Numbered from the stretch's first letter, positions 43,681 to 53,672 are shown. The stretch is 64,000 nucleotides of DNA from Shewanella acanthi (GCF_019457475.1 NZ_CP080413.1:2294001-2358000), one strand, 5' to 3'. Program-made: numbers and translations. Notes: generated by a model from the sequence alone, not told the origin.

Positions 43681-45837
43681 GTGTCCCCTAACACCGAAAA
43701 ACTTTCTATCGATAAAGAACTGTCTTGGTTATCCTTTAACGAGCGCGTGCTGCAGGAAGCCTGCGATCCCAATGTTCCGCTGGTAGAACGAGTCCGTTTC
43801 CTCGGCATTTTTTCAAATAATATGGATGAGTTTTTCCGTGTGCGGGTAGCCGCCGTACGCCGCGCCATTTTACTCTCATCGTTGCAGGAAGGTCGCAGCA
43901 ACAGCCGCCATCTAATGGCAAAAATTCAGTCTAAGGTAATGACGCTGCAGGAGCGCTTCGACAACATCTATTCAGATCTGATGCGCGAACTGGTAAGGCG
44001 CAATATTCTGTTAATCAACGAGAAACAGTTAAATGAGTTCCACAGTAACTGGCTTAAAAAGCATTTTCGCGATCACCTAAAGCGCCATATCAACCCGCTT
44101 ATCGTCAATAACAACCGCGATCTGCTCAAACACATTAATGACGAGGCCACCTATTTATGTGTGTGCTTATATTCTAAAACCCGCCGCCAATATGCGTTGG
44201 TTGAAGTGCCGACTAAAAACGTGCCGCGGTTTGTGGAATTGCCCGCCGAAAAATCTAAAGCGAAGAAGTATTTAATTCTTTTAGATAACATTATCCGCCA
44301 CTGTGTGGACGAGCTGTTTGGCCCCTTCTTTGAATTCGAATCCATTGAAGTATTTTCGATGAAGCTGACCCGCGACGCCGATTTTGATATCACCGACGAA
44401 CTCGAACAAACCCAGCTCGAGAAAATGACCAAAGGGTTAAAAAAACGCCTCACCGCCGAGCCTGTGCGTTTAGTGTATGACAAGGAAATGCCCGAACATA
44501 TGTTAGAAATGCTTAAAGGCAATCTTAACATCAGCTCGACCGAGTGTTTAATTCCAGGCGGCCGTTACCACAGTTTTAAGGACTTTATTGGCTTTCCTAA
44601 TCCTGGGAGGGATTATCTTGAGAACGAAAAACTGCATGCACTGAACAGCACTGGTTTTGCCCGCAGCGCCAACAGTTTCGATGCGATAAAAATGGGCGAT
44701 ATTATGCTCAATTATCCCTATCACAAATTTGCCCACTTTACTGAAATGGTACGTCAGGCAGCCTACGATCCGGCGGTGCGCTTTATACGGATTAACCTTT
44801 ATCGGGTGGCGAAAAAATCCCATGTAATGCAATCCCTGATTGATGCGGTGAAAAACGGCAAACAGGTCACTGCGGTGATTGAGCTGCGGGCACGTTTCGA
44901 TGAACAATCCAATATCGAGTGGACGCGAATATTAGCCGAAGCGGGGGTGAAGGTGCACCACGGTATTCCAAGCCTTAAGGTGCACTCTAAACTGTGTCTG
45001 ATTGGCCGTGAAGAGCAAGGCGAAATGCGCCTCTATTGCCATGTAGGTTCGGGTAACTTTAACGAAAGTACCGCAAGGGTGTATACGGATTTGGCGCTAT
45101 TTACCGCCAATCAGGAAATTGCCCGTGAAGTTGAGCAGGTGTTTGATCTCATTGAACACCCCTACCGCCGGGATAACTTCCAGCATTTGATTGTTTCACC
45201 CTACGATGCAAGGCAAAAGCTGAGCCATTTAATCGATAATGAGATTGTGAATGCAAAGGGCCATATCAAGGCTTCCATTACCTTAAAACTTAATAACCTG
45301 CTGGATGAAACCTTAGTTCAAAAGCTATATGAGGCGTCGGCTGCGGGGGTAAAAATCAAGTTGCTTATTCGCGGTATCTGTTCGCTCATTCCACAAATTC
45401 CGGGTGTGAGTGAAAATATCGAGGTTTACAGTATTGTCGATAGGTTCCTTGAACACTCGCGGGTGATGTTGTTCCATGCGGGCGGAGAAAACAAACTCTT
45501 TGTCTGCTCCGCTGACTGGATGAGCCGCAATATCGACAACCGTGTCGAGGTGAGTGTACCGATTTATGATCCACGTCTAAAGCAGATGGTGATGGACATT
45601 TTATCCTTGCAATTTAACGACAATACCAAGGCGCGCATCATCAATAAGGAGCAAACAAACCCCTATCGCAATCGTGGAAATAAACGTAAGGTGCGCTCGC
45701 AAATCGCCATTTATCAATACCTGATTAATTACGAAAAACGTTGCCAGCAGGAATTTATCGCACAGCTTGAAGAGCAAAAACAGGCTGAAGAATCTTCGCC
45801 AGCCATCAACGACGCATTACAGGCCAAGGCCAGCTAA
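43681..45837 (+). CDS. ppk1: Polyphosphate kinase 1
   Basis: 718 residues from the GTG at 43681 (MSPNTEKLSIDKELSWLSF), with AAGGAG at 43669-43674 giving ideal spacing. An ATG at 43654 would place that site inside the coding region. The PPK1 blocks are clear: ELSWLSFNERVLQEA and NNMDEFFRVRVA at the N-terminus, HGIPSLKVHSKLCLI with the autophosphorylated His, HVGSGNFNESTARVY, and FLEHSRVMLF with the second His. It makes inorganic polyphosphate from ATP. ppx follows 42 bases downstream, a conserved operon. A possible PHO box lies upstream. Confidence 0.96.
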   Translation: MSPNTEKLSIDKELSWLSFNERVLQEACDPNVPLVERVRFLGIFSNNMDEFFRVRVAAVRRAILLSSLQEGRSNSRHLMAKIQSKVMTLQERFDNIYSDLMRELVRRNILLINEKQLNEFHSNWLKKHFRDHLKRHINPLIVNNNRDLLKHINDEATYLCVCLYSKTRRQYALVEVPTKNVPRFVELPAEKSKAKKYLILLDNIIRHCVDELFGPFFEFESIEVFSMKLTRDADFDITDELEQTQLEKMTKGLKKRLTAEPVRLVYDKEMPEHMLEMLKGNLNISSTECLIPGGRYHSFKDFIGFPNPGRDYLENEKLHALNSTGFARSANSFDAIKMGDIMLNYPYHKFAHFTEMVRQAAYDPAVRFIRINLYRVAKKSHVMQSLIDAVKNGKQVTAVIELRARFDEQSNIEWTRILAEAGVKVHHGIPSLKVHSKLCLIGREEQGEMRLYCHVGSGNFNESTARVYTDLALFTANQEIAREVEQVFDLIEHPYRRDNFQHLIVSPYDARQKLSHLIDNEIVNAKGHIKASITLKLNNLLDETLVQKLYEASAAGVKIKLLIRGICSLIPQIPGVSENIEVYSIVDRFLEHSRVMLFHAGGENKLFVCSADWMSRNIDNRVEVSVPIYDPRLKQMVMDILSLQFNDNTKARIINKEQTNPYRNRGNKRKVRSQIAIYQYLINYEKRCQQEFIAQLEEQKQAEESSPAINDALQAKAS

Positions 45838-45879
45838 TCAACTGACCTTTATCATCACGATTGCCGAAGGATTATCTAA

Positions 45880-47424
45880 TTGGTTGCCACACATCCACAA
45901 TCACGACACTTTGTCGCTATCGATATGGGCTCAAACAGTTTTCACTTGGTGATTGCCCGCGAGCAGGATGGCAGCCTGCAGATTTTACACAAAGAAAAAC
46001 AGCAGGTTCAGCTCGCCATCGGGCTAAATGCCCAAAACATCTTGAGTGATGATGCCATCAATCGTGGCCTAAACTGCTTAAGGGATTTTAACCAACGGTT
46101 CTCGAATCTTGACCAAGCGCAGGTTCGCCTTGTCGCCACCCATACGCTGCGGGTAGCCAAAAATCGTGACAAATTTATCGAGGCAGCGCTTGCGATCATG
46201 CCCTACCCCGTTGAAGTGATTTCGGGCCATGAGGAAGCGCGGCTTATCTACAATGGGATAGCCCAAAGCCAAGTACTCGGCAAACGCAATATCGTCATCG
46301 ATATCGGTGGCGGCTCAACCGAGGTGGTACTCGGCCAGAAAAACACCCCAACCCAGTTATCGAGCCTGCGCTGCGGCTGCGTAAGTTTTAACGAACGCTA
46401 TTTTATCGGCGGTCAAATTTCAGCTTCCGCTTTTCGCGCAGCCCAAAGCGCCGCGGATAAACAGTTCGCTTCTTTATCTAAGGAATATTTTCTTGGCGAC
46501 TGGGACTTAAGCCTTGGCAGCTCAGGCACAGTGAAAGCCATCTGCGAAGCCATCAGTGAAGATCACGGCGATGAAACCATAACCCTTGCAAGGCTCAAGC
46601 AATTAAAGCTTAAACTCATTCGATTTGGTGCGATAAGCAATGTGCAATTTGCCAATGTGGATGATAAGCGCACCCGACTCGTACCCGCGGGACTTGCGAT
46701 TTTAATTAGTTTCTTTAGACGTTTACCTGTAAGCCAACTTGAATTTAGCCCTGGCGCACTGCGTGAAGGCGTGCTCTACGAACTGGCAAAAATCGGCCAG
46801 TATCAAGATATTCGCCACCGTACCGTCGACAGCATCGCTCAGCTATACCATGTGGATATACCACACGCCTCCAAGGTGCGCGATACCGCCATGGCACTCT
46901 TTGAGCAAGTGGCCGATGACTGGGGCCTAAGACCCCATGCAAGGTTGTTATCCTACGCCGCCATGCTGCATGAAATTGGGCTCCACATAAACTCCAAGGC
47001 GTTGCATAAACATGGCGCCTATATCATTAGCAACAGTGACTTACCAGGGTTTGATGAAAGCCTACAACAGGATTTAGCACGGCTCATCGCCAACCATCGC
47101 AAAAAACCTAACGAGTTGTTTGTCGCCGAACTTGACCCTAACCATAAACTCACCCTGATAAGACTCGCCTGCCTGCTGCGTCTGGCGGTGCTCATGCACC
47201 TTGGCCGTTTCGCCAAGGCGTTGGTATTAGAGGAGATTCAAGTCATTGAAGGCGGTTTACTGCTGGTACTTCCGAGTCGAAAACGAAAAATCATACTCTT
47301 TATGAAGGATTTACAACGCGAACAAAAACACATGGCAATGCTAGGTATGCAGCTTCAGCTAGTCTCAAGCCTCGTGTCACACGATGAAAAATTCAGTAAA
47401 AATGCAGTAAAAAAAGCCATTTAG
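45880..47424 (+). CDS. ppx: Exopolyphosphatase
   Basis: 514 residues if started at the TTG at 45880, with AAGGA at 45866-45870. The Ppx/GppA fold motifs are present: FVAIDMGSNSFHLVIAR (phosphate 1), VIDIGGGSTEVVLG (phosphate 2) and SLGSSGTVKAICEA. The C-terminal HD-like domain begins near residue 315. It removes terminal phosphates from long-chain polyphosphate and so counters Ppk. Length is that of proteobacterial Ppx (E. coli 513) rather than the shorter forms. Confidence 0.94.
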   Translation: MVATHPQSRHFVAIDMGSNSFHLVIAREQDGSLQILHKEKQQVQLAIGLNAQNILSDDAINRGLNCLRDFNQRFSNLDQAQVRLVATHTLRVAKNRDKFIEAALAIMPYPVEVISGHEEARLIYNGIAQSQVLGKRNIVIDIGGGSTEVVLGQKNTPTQLSSLRCGCVSFNERYFIGGQISASAFRAAQSAADKQFASLSKEYFLGDWDLSLGSSGTVKAICEAISEDHGDETITLARLKQLKLKLIRFGAISNVQFANVDDKRTRLVPAGLAILISFFRRLPVSQLEFSPGALREGVLYELAKIGQYQDIRHRTVDSIAQLYHVDIPHASKVRDTAMALFEQVADDWGLRPHARLLSYAAMLHEIGLHINSKALHKHGAYIISNSDLPGFDESLQQDLARLIANHRKKPNELFVAELDPNHKLTLIRLACLLRLAVLMHLGRFAKALVLEEIQVIEGGLLLVLPSRKRKIILFMKDLQREQKHMAMLGMQLQLVSSLVSHDEKFSKNAVKKAI

Positions 47425-47483
47425 AGGCAAAACCAGCTTGCTCCCTTTTACGGTGAGGGAGCAAACATTGCTAAATCAATTCA

Positions 47484-48350
47484 TCAACTTTTCGGCTTTG
47501 GCGGTTCGAGTCTGTCTAACTCACAACCACAGCGACTGCAAAAAGCAGCTTCGAGATCGTGCCCCATTTTATGGCATTGATTACACTCGCGAAGATCCCG
47601 ATGACGCCCCACTTCCTGTGAAATCTCCGCACTTAAAATCCCCGTTGGAATGGCAATAATCGAGTAACCTAGCAACATAGTAAAGGCGGCAATTGCCTGA
47701 CCTAGCTCTGTTTTTGGGGTGATATCACCATAACCAACGGTCGTAATAGTCACAATTGTCCAATACACAGATTTAGGAATTGAACTAAAACCGTTTTCTG
47801 GCCCTTCAACCACGTACATCACGGCGCTCAGCACCATGATAATCAGGCTCACGGAGAAGAAAAAAAGGAACACTTTACGACTCGATTGCAACATGGCTCG
47901 CAGTAATAAATTACCTTCGCTTAAATAGCGCAATAATTTAAGTACTCTGAAAATCCGAAATAGCCTTAATATCCTAATAACGAGCGTGAAATTCGCCCCA
48001 GGTAGGAACAGCGCCAGATAACTGGGGAGCACTGAGAGTAAATCTACCACGCCGTAAAAACTGCGGGCATAGAGCAACGGCTGAGTGGCGCAGTAGATCC
48101 TAGCCGCATATTCAATGGTAAAGATGATGGTAAACACCCATTCGAGTATACGGATAATATGGCCATAGTCCCGGTGGAACACTTCCACGGTGTCGATAAA
48201 TACCAGCGCAACGCTCATCACAATGCAGACCATCAAGGCGATATCGAAGTACTTACCCGCGGGGGTATCGGTACCGAAAATGATGGTGCGGAGCTGACGC
48301 TTTAATGCACTCTCAGTGTCATTTTTTTCAGGTTGATGGTCGGACATCAT
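47484..48350 (-). CDS. Voltage-gated potassium channel with C-terminal zinc ribbon
   Basis: 288 residues with six transmembrane segments. S4 is the arginine-rich RILRLFRIFRVLKLLRYL (about residues 125-142). The pore carries the K+ filter TTVGYGDITP near residue 200, and S6 follows. After the membrane part a short C-terminus carries CNQCHKMGHDLEAAFCSRCGCELDR, two CxxC pairs that form a likely zinc ribbon. This resembles KvAP/Kv-type bacterial channels. It is convergent with ppx. The ribbon may regulate assembly or gating. Confidence 0.9.
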   Translation of the reverse strand: MMSDHQPEKNDTESALKRQLRTIIFGTDTPAGKYFDIALMVCIVMSVALVFIDTVEVFHRDYGHIIRILEWVFTIIFTIEYAARIYCATQPLLYARSFYGVVDLLSVLPSYLALFLPGANFTLVIRILRLFRIFRVLKLLRYLSEGNLLLRAMLQSSRKVFLFFFSVSLIIMVLSAVMYVVEGPENGFSSIPKSVYWTIVTITTVGYGDITPKTELGQAIAAFTMLLGYSIIAIPTGILSAEISQEVGRHRDLRECNQCHKMGHDLEAAFCSRCGCELDRLEPPKPKS

Positions 48351-48526
48351 GGTAAAACTTCCTTGCGGTAAATTGGGTTAACTGCTTTTAACCCATAATC
48401 ATTTTCTCGAGTCTGCCACGAGCAGATAACTTGCTCAAAATATTCTAGTCACAGACGGCTAAAATTACGGTATGATGCCCAAAAACCTGAATGTTCTAAT
48501 TTAGCTGCGTAATTTTCGAGGATGAC

Positions 48527-49042
48527 ATGCGCGTTTCTCTCATTTCCACTTTCACTGCCATGGCCGTTTCGCTCTCAGCACTGCTCTCCCCACAAGTGCT
48601 TGCTTCATCTGGAATTGGTAAAGTCGATTTAGTGGTGGTCACTAAGTCTGAATCCAACATGGCCTTGTTAAGGGACGGCAAAGTGCTTAAGCAATACCGC
48701 ATTGCCATGGGCGATCTACCAACAGGCCATAAGATTAAAGAAGGCGATCAACGCACGCCCCAAGGGCGTTATATCCTCGACTACAAAAAAGCCGACAGTG
48801 CCTTTTATAAATCAATCCATATCTCCTACCCAAATGAAGAAGATAAGCTACGTGCAAAAGCCTTGGGCATTAAACCAGGCGGGATGATCATGATCCATGG
48901 CCAAAATCCCCGTTCACCATTGCCACCTGAACAGGCGCAGCAATATAACTGGACCAATGGTTGTATTGCGATTACTAATGCCGAAATGGATGAATTGTGG
49001 AAAGCAATTGATCCCGGCACGCCGATTGAGATCTGGCCTTAA
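48527..49042 (+). CDS. L,D-transpeptidase family protein (YkuD)
   Basis: 171 residues with a signal peptide (MRVSLISTFTAMAVSLSALLS). The YkuD fold is visible as VDLVVVTKSESNMALLRDGK at the start, then GDQRTPQGRYILD. The catalytic block is IMIHGQNPRSPLP (His), with the nucleophile Cys in WTNGCIAITNAEMDELW (more often SxGCIRM). It probably crosslinks or modifies peptidoglycan or anchors lipoproteins. Length is typical of small periplasmic members such as YafK-like proteins. A terminator follows. Confidence 0.88.
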   Translation: MRVSLISTFTAMAVSLSALLSPQVLASSGIGKVDLVVVTKSESNMALLRDGKVLKQYRIAMGDLPTGHKIKEGDQRTPQGRYILDYKKADSAFYKSIHISYPNEEDKLRAKALGIKPGGMIMIHGQNPRSPLPPEQAQQYNWTNGCIAITNAEMDELWKAIDPGTPIEIWP

Positions 49043-49059
49043 TCTCAAAATCTTCCTTA

Positions 49060-49084
49060 CGCCCAGTCAAATGGGCGTTTTTAT
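49060..49084 (+). terminator. Intrinsic terminator of the L,D-transpeptidase gene
   Basis: ACGCCCA GTCAAA TGGGCGT is followed by TTTTAT, 18 bases after the stop codon. Confidence 0.75.
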
Positions 49085-49127
49085 TTATCCCCTTCCCACC
49101 TCATTATCAAATTTTTTAGGAGCTTTT

Positions 49128-49736
49128 ATGTCACTCCCTCAAACAGTTCCATCCATGCTGAGCTTGTCAGAATTACAGCGAAATTGGCCAGAATTTGAAG
49201 CAAAAATATTATCCCTGCTCACAAAGCTGCATTTGAAGGATCTTAACTTTTTTTGTGACCATGTCGCGCTAAGGGTTAACAGTATCGCAAGTGCCGATGC
49301 CCTGCGCGCCGAGTTTAGCCAAATAGGGAAAATTATCTCTGATAATCAGATCAATGGTCGCAGCATTCTTATCATTGAGCTAAACACACCGCTGAAATTA
49401 GGTGCATTTTCAATCGAGTGCGTAGAACTGCCCTACCCAGGTGATACTGTATATCCCCAAGAGGGATGGGAGCATATTGAGCTGGTGCTGCCAAGTGCTG
49501 CTAGGGATTGCGAGCGACTGACAGAGGAACTGCTACAACGTTGCCCCGCGCTCTTCCCATTACTTAGCAATCTTACAGCTAAGCCTGAGGAGTTTTCAGA
49601 TATCAAGGTAAAGTTAAGCTCACCCAAGGGCGATAAAGAACGTTTAGCAAACCCCACCATTGCCTTTAAGGGGCCGGATGTATGCATCAAGGTGCATCCC
49701 CATGGCATTAAAGACGTGATTGCCAGCGAACAATAA
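49128..49736 (+). CDS. yecM: YecM-like VOC-superfamily protein
   Basis: 202 residues from the ATG at 49128 (MSLPQTVPSMLSLSEL), with TAGGAG nine bases upstream; an open frame back to 48897 overlaps the transpeptidase gene and is rejected. The core matches YecM, a small vicinal-oxygen-chelate-fold protein: CDHVALRVNSI, NGRSILIIELNTPL, CVELPYPGDTVYPQEGWEHIELVLP and CIKVHPHGIKDVI. The conserved His and Glu (DHVALR, EHIELV) could bind a metal. Biological role unknown. Confidence 0.88.
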   Translation: MSLPQTVPSMLSLSELQRNWPEFEAKILSLLTKLHLKDLNFFCDHVALRVNSIASADALRAEFSQIGKIISDNQINGRSILIIELNTPLKLGAFSIECVELPYPGDTVYPQEGWEHIELVLPSAARDCERLTEELLQRCPALFPLLSNLTAKPEEFSDIKVKLSSPKGDKERLANPTIAFKGPDVCIKVHPHGIKDVIASEQ

Positions 49737-49959
49737 TAGCCAAACGATGCCCTAACGCTTTTGGTTTGCCCAGCTTCACAATTTAAAAAAATGGACCTAT
49801 TTGATGTGGCTGTTTTTCTAAAATGCTCCACACTTAGTATGAAAACTTGATGGAATTCATGTTATTAATGTGATTGCATTCCTAACGCACGAATCAGTTG
49901 CAGATCATGACACTCCCAAAGCAAGTAAACGCCGACCATACAAAATACAAGGATGCACG

Positions 49960-50220
49960 ATGAAGCCCCATAAAAATGAAGCTCAACTCTTTAAACTGGC
50001 GATGGAAATCGGCATGGGTTATGCCAAAAAACGGGGCTTCGATGAATTTGGTAAAGGCGTTTCGGCTAAAGATAAGGTGGAATGTATCTACCGGTTACTG
50101 GTAAACGATAACCTGATTCAACCCCTCGCCAAGGACAAAGAAGATGGTCCTAATATGAAACATAAACTCACACTCTGGATTATCCGTCACCTCCCCGAAA
50201 ACCATCCGCTGTTAAAGTAA
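49960..50220 (+). CDS. DUF5062 family protein
   Basis: 86 residues from the ATG at 49960 (MKPHKNEAQLFKLAMEIG), with AAGGA upstream; a longer frame back to 49870 lacks support. It is helical and basic, with AKKRGFDEFGKGVSAKDKVECIYRLLV and PNMKHKLTLWI, which match the DUF5062 pattern of marine gammaproteobacteria. No signal peptide. Function unknown. Confidence 0.82.
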   Translation: MKPHKNEAQLFKLAMEIGMGYAKKRGFDEFGKGVSAKDKVECIYRLLVNDNLIQPLAKDKEDGPNMKHKLTLWIIRHLPENHPLLK

Positions 50221-50507
50221 ATCTATATTGTCGGAATGTTTGTATTTAACGCTATTTCTAATTGAACTATTGTGAGCACTCACTTGGATATATCAACATC
50301 CTTATATCGCGTATCCTCCTTTTTAATGATGCTCTTATATTCAATCATAAAATAAATCACTCTCTAATTAAGCGAGTGATTACCGATAAAATACCGCACA
50401 TCACACCTATTATCATCCTGAAAAATAAACTCCCAGAATCAATATATAAAAATGGATGCAATAATGCATCCATTTATCATATAGCCAGTCATAATTAAGG
50501 CTGATTT

Positions 50508-51047
50508 TTAAACGCGTGACTTAAGAAAATCCTGCATCTCTTCTATTGACGTCTGAGAAACAACTTTACCATCGATATAATAGGTGACTAAGTTACCGTT
50601 ACGCTCACCGGTTAAAATTGCCGTTTCACCGTTATTGTAAGTGATATCCATGCGTACCGTATTTTCATCAATTTGTTGCATTTGACCTTTGTGGATAATG
50701 CGATTGTTTGTCAGTGGCTTAACTGGAGCCGTTTTAAGTGAATCATGCACTTTATCGTTAATATCGATATAAGTGTCAGTGTGAGTATCAAAGATATGGG
50801 GCTTGCCATTAAGAGGGTTATGACCCGTCCAAAATTCAAGTGAGTTAAACACGATATAATCGGCGGCAATTGAAATCCCATATACTGGCGCCATTAGAAT
50901 GTTAAGACCACCACGGGCATAACGGTTATCGACTGCCTGTAAGTTAAATTGCATAACATAACCGGTCACAGCATTACTGCCTACGCAGCCAGAAAGAATC
51001 GAAGTTGCAAAGCCAAGCAAACAAACTCTAATGATCATCTTTTTCAT
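50508..51047 (-). CDS. DUF3332 family lipoprotein
   Basis: 179 residues from the ATG at 51047, with GGAG upstream; the frame extends to 51098 without a good start. It begins MKKMIIRVCLLGFATSILSGC, a lipoprotein signal. The mature part carries FNSLEFWTGHNPLNGKP, GQMQQIDENTVRMDITY and VVSQTSIEEMQDFL, typical of DUF3332. The function of this family is unknown. It stands alone between two long non-coding gaps. Confidence 0.82.
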   Translation of the reverse strand: MKKMIIRVCLLGFATSILSGCVGSNAVTGYVMQFNLQAVDNRYARGGLNILMAPVYGISIAADYIVFNSLEFWTGHNPLNGKPHIFDTHTDTYIDINDKVHDSLKTAPVKPLTNNRIIHKGQMQQIDENTVRMDITYNNGETAILTGERNGNLVTYYIDGKVVSQTSIEEMQDFLKSRV

Positions 51048-51551
51048 AAAACATCTCCATCTGTTAATTAATGCGCTCAGATAATCTACCCTTCGCACAG
51101 AATCTTACTCTTCATCCTAAATCATAATGGATTAAATAAATGGGCTTTTCCAGAGGTTTTTAAATGATAGAGAGTTTTGTGAGTTAGATTAATAAATTTT
51201 TCCGATAAATGTTAACTCTGCAGATAAAAACTTAAACGTAAAGTTTAATACCATTTACAGTTAGCAATACTGTTAATTGCAATTCAGCCCTAAGTCATGA
51301 GCAATAAATCGACCTAAAGATAACACTTACTTACAAAGAACAGCTAAGGGAAGTAAACCTGCTTGTACATTGGTTGGCGTTGAAGTCTAAAATTAATAGA
51401 ATGCTTCATATTACATGCAAAACACAGTTCAGACAGAAATCGTAAACAGAGCTATTAAGTCTCTGTTTTGTAGTGAGTATTCTGAATGTCGTTGGAAATA
51501 ATACATTTCTATGTTCGCGATTACTCATATCAGCCAGATGAGGTGAATCGT
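51048..51551. other. Intergenic region between divergent genes
   Basis: About 500 AT-rich bases between the DUF3332 gene and the FAD-oxidase gene. No gene is seen. An in-frame ATG at 51486 could extend the oxidase but lacks a ribosome-binding site. Confidence 0.4.
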
Positions 51552-52937
51552 ATGACTAATATAGAAAAACAGGGCATAGAACATTTCAAAACCCACTTTG
51601 GCGGTGACGTCCTTTTAGCCACAGATCCCAACTATGACGAAATAAGACAAATTTGGAATGCCATGATCGATCGTAAGCCTGCAGTGATCGCTCGTTGTAA
51701 ATCCTGCGAAGATGTGGTCAAAGCTGTTAATTTTGCTCGGGAAAATCAATTATTGGTAGCAGTACGTGGCGGCGGACATAACATTGCGGGAAATGCGGTC
51801 TGCAATGATGGCATGATGATAGACCTCTCCCTCTTACACCAAATCAAAGTAAATCCAGAAACAAAGATAGCATTGGTAGAACCGGGTTGTACCTTGGCCG
51901 ATGTCGATGACGCAACACAAAAACATGGTTTAGCGGTTCCCGTCGGGATTAACTCGACGACCGGCATTGCAGGGTTAACCTTAGGTGGCGGCTTTGGCTG
52001 GATAAGTCGTAAATACGGAATGACCATTGATAGCCTTGTTTCTGCAACTGTAGTGACCGCCGATGGCCAAGTTCTAAAGGCAAGCGATACCGAAAATGCC
52101 GATCTATTTTGGGGGCTACGAGGCGGCGGAGGCAATTTCGGGATTGTCACCGAATTCGAATTTCAGCTGCATACCGTAGGGCCCGATGTGCTTAGCGGAC
52201 TCATCGTGTTTCCATTTACGCAGGCAAAATCCATCATCACCCAATTGGCCGCGTTTACAGCCAGTGCACCGGCTGATTTAAGTGTCTGGATGGTCACTCG
52301 CAAAGCGCCGCCATTGCCCTTCCTCCCAGAAGACGTTCATGGGAAAGAAATCGTTGCCCTCGCCCTCTGCTATCTTGGTGAACCGTCTGAAGGTGAAAAA
52401 TTGATAGCCCCCTTACGCAAGTTTGGCACGCCCTATGGCGAGCACGTTGGCGTACAACCATTTAGTCTTTGGCAGCAAGCCTTCGATCCACTGCTCACTC
52501 CGGGAGCCAGAAATTACTGGAAGTCCCATAATTTTACCGTGCTAACTGAAGGTGCCATTGACGCCGTCATCAAGTACGCCAGTACGTTGCCCTCCAATCA
52601 ATGTGAAATCTTTATCGCATCGATTGGCTGCGCAACGGCAACACCCGATCCAGAAGCCATGGCCTATTCTTGTCGGGATGCCAAATACGTGCTGAATGTT
52701 CACGGACGATGGGAAAGCGCAGAGGAAGACAATCACTGTATTCAATGGGCGCGTAATTTTTTCAACGATACCAAGCCCTTTGCAAGTGGTGGCGCTTACG
52801 TGAACTTTTTAACTCAAGATGAAACCGAGCGAACTGAATCGGCCTACGGCCCAACCTATCAGCGACTTCAGGAAATTAAAACCAAATACGACCCGAACAA
52901 CTTTTTCAGGATGAATCAGAATATTAAGCCGCTTTAG
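51552..52937 (+). CDS. FAD-binding oxidoreductase (berberine-bridge-type)
   Basis: 461 residues from the ATG at 51552 (MTNIEKQGIEHFKTHF), with GAGGTG upstream. An ATG at 51486 would add 22 residues. The PCMH-type FAD domain has VRGGGHNIAGNAV (covalent flavin His), then INSTTGIAGLTLGGGFGWISRKYG, and the C-terminal BBE segment DPNNFFRMNQNI. Plant and fungal relatives attach FAD also through a Cys in a GxCPxVG segment; here that position is Asn, so a single covalent bond is expected. The substrate is not identifiable. No regulatory gene is attached. Confidence 0.9.
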   Translation: MTNIEKQGIEHFKTHFGGDVLLATDPNYDEIRQIWNAMIDRKPAVIARCKSCEDVVKAVNFARENQLLVAVRGGGHNIAGNAVCNDGMMIDLSLLHQIKVNPETKIALVEPGCTLADVDDATQKHGLAVPVGINSTTGIAGLTLGGGFGWISRKYGMTIDSLVSATVVTADGQVLKASDTENADLFWGLRGGGGNFGIVTEFEFQLHTVGPDVLSGLIVFPFTQAKSIITQLAAFTASAPADLSVWMVTRKAPPLPFLPEDVHGKEIVALALCYLGEPSEGEKLIAPLRKFGTPYGEHVGVQPFSLWQQAFDPLLTPGARNYWKSHNFTVLTEGAIDAVIKYASTLPSNQCEIFIASIGCATATPDPEAMAYSCRDAKYVLNVHGRWESAEEDNHCIQWARNFFNDTKPFASGGAYVNFLTQDETERTESAYGPTYQRLQEIKTKYDPNNFFRMNQNIKPL

Positions 52938-53315
52938 CCCTGTGACAATAACGTACGGCTTCAATTCGTTTGAAGCCGTTGGCCACTTTCCCTCACTGCA
53001 ATTACCCCTGCTCGAGATTAAACATGAGCTTAGCGAAACTAACACCATTTTCAGTTCACAATCGAACATCACATTAAATGATTGGCCAGCAAGGGAAAGG
53101 GTAATTTACTCGAAAATAACAATGTGATTGCATCTACGTGTAATTCGAGTTGCAGCATTGAAACAATGTAGAACTGAGTTTATCTCGCTTTTTGATGCCA
53201 TTAACCTACTGTTGTGTATTAATTATTTGTTTTCAATCATTGAGAATTAAGGCAATTCAAGCTAGGTTTACTGAAACGTCTGAGTTAGATACTTAAGTAA
53301 GCCGAGGGATACAGC
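52938..53315. other. Intergenic region with a 10-bp hairpin
   Basis: About 380 bases between the FAD-oxidase gene and the GvpU-like gene. ACGGCTTCAA TTCGT TTGAAGCCGT (52955-52979) lies 17 bases after the oxidase stop codon, but no T-run follows, so it is only a weak terminator candidate. Confidence 0.45.
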
Positions 53316-53672
53316 ATGAAAGATTTAATTTTGGAACTTGTGGTTAAATTCTCAGAATCAGAAGCCCCTATTGAAACTGGCATCACGCTTCTTGTCGATG
53401 GATTTCTAGTGTCTGGATTTATCATTAGCAAAGATAAATTCATGGAGAACAATTTCATCACCTCCTCTATTGATGAAGGGATACGAGATTACCTGTCAAA
53501 AAATCAAAAAAATGAACCACTCGATAATGGTGAAAGGAATTTTATTCACCTTCGTGACGCTAAATATTATGCTCCTGGCCAACCCCCAATCCCTGAGAAT
53601 GAGGCCATATTCTGCCGTATCGCGCTAGAAAAAATCTCCGGTTTTAACCTTGGCATTTTGCAATCCTCGTAA
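53316..53672 (+). CDS. GvpU-like protein
   Basis: 118 residues, with GAGGG upstream of the ATG. The segment TGITLLVDGFLVSGFIISKDKF resembles the core of the gas-vesicle accessory protein GvpU, a small beta-rich protein. No signal peptide or membrane segment. No gas-vesicle genes (gvpA, gvpC, gvpF-L) are nearby, so if the family assignment is right this is an isolated homologue with a different role. It stands alone. Confidence 0.5.
   Translation: MKDLILELVVKFSESEAPIETGITLLVDGFLVSGFIISKDKFMENNFITSSIDEGIRDYLSKNQKNEPLDNGERNFIHLRDAKYYAPGQPPIPENEAIFCRIALEKISGFNLGILQSS

Noticed and set aside
50262..50498. 78-residue plus-strand frame after the DUF5062 gene
   Set aside because: AT-rich, no ribosome-binding site, no family, and the region has no other coding signs.
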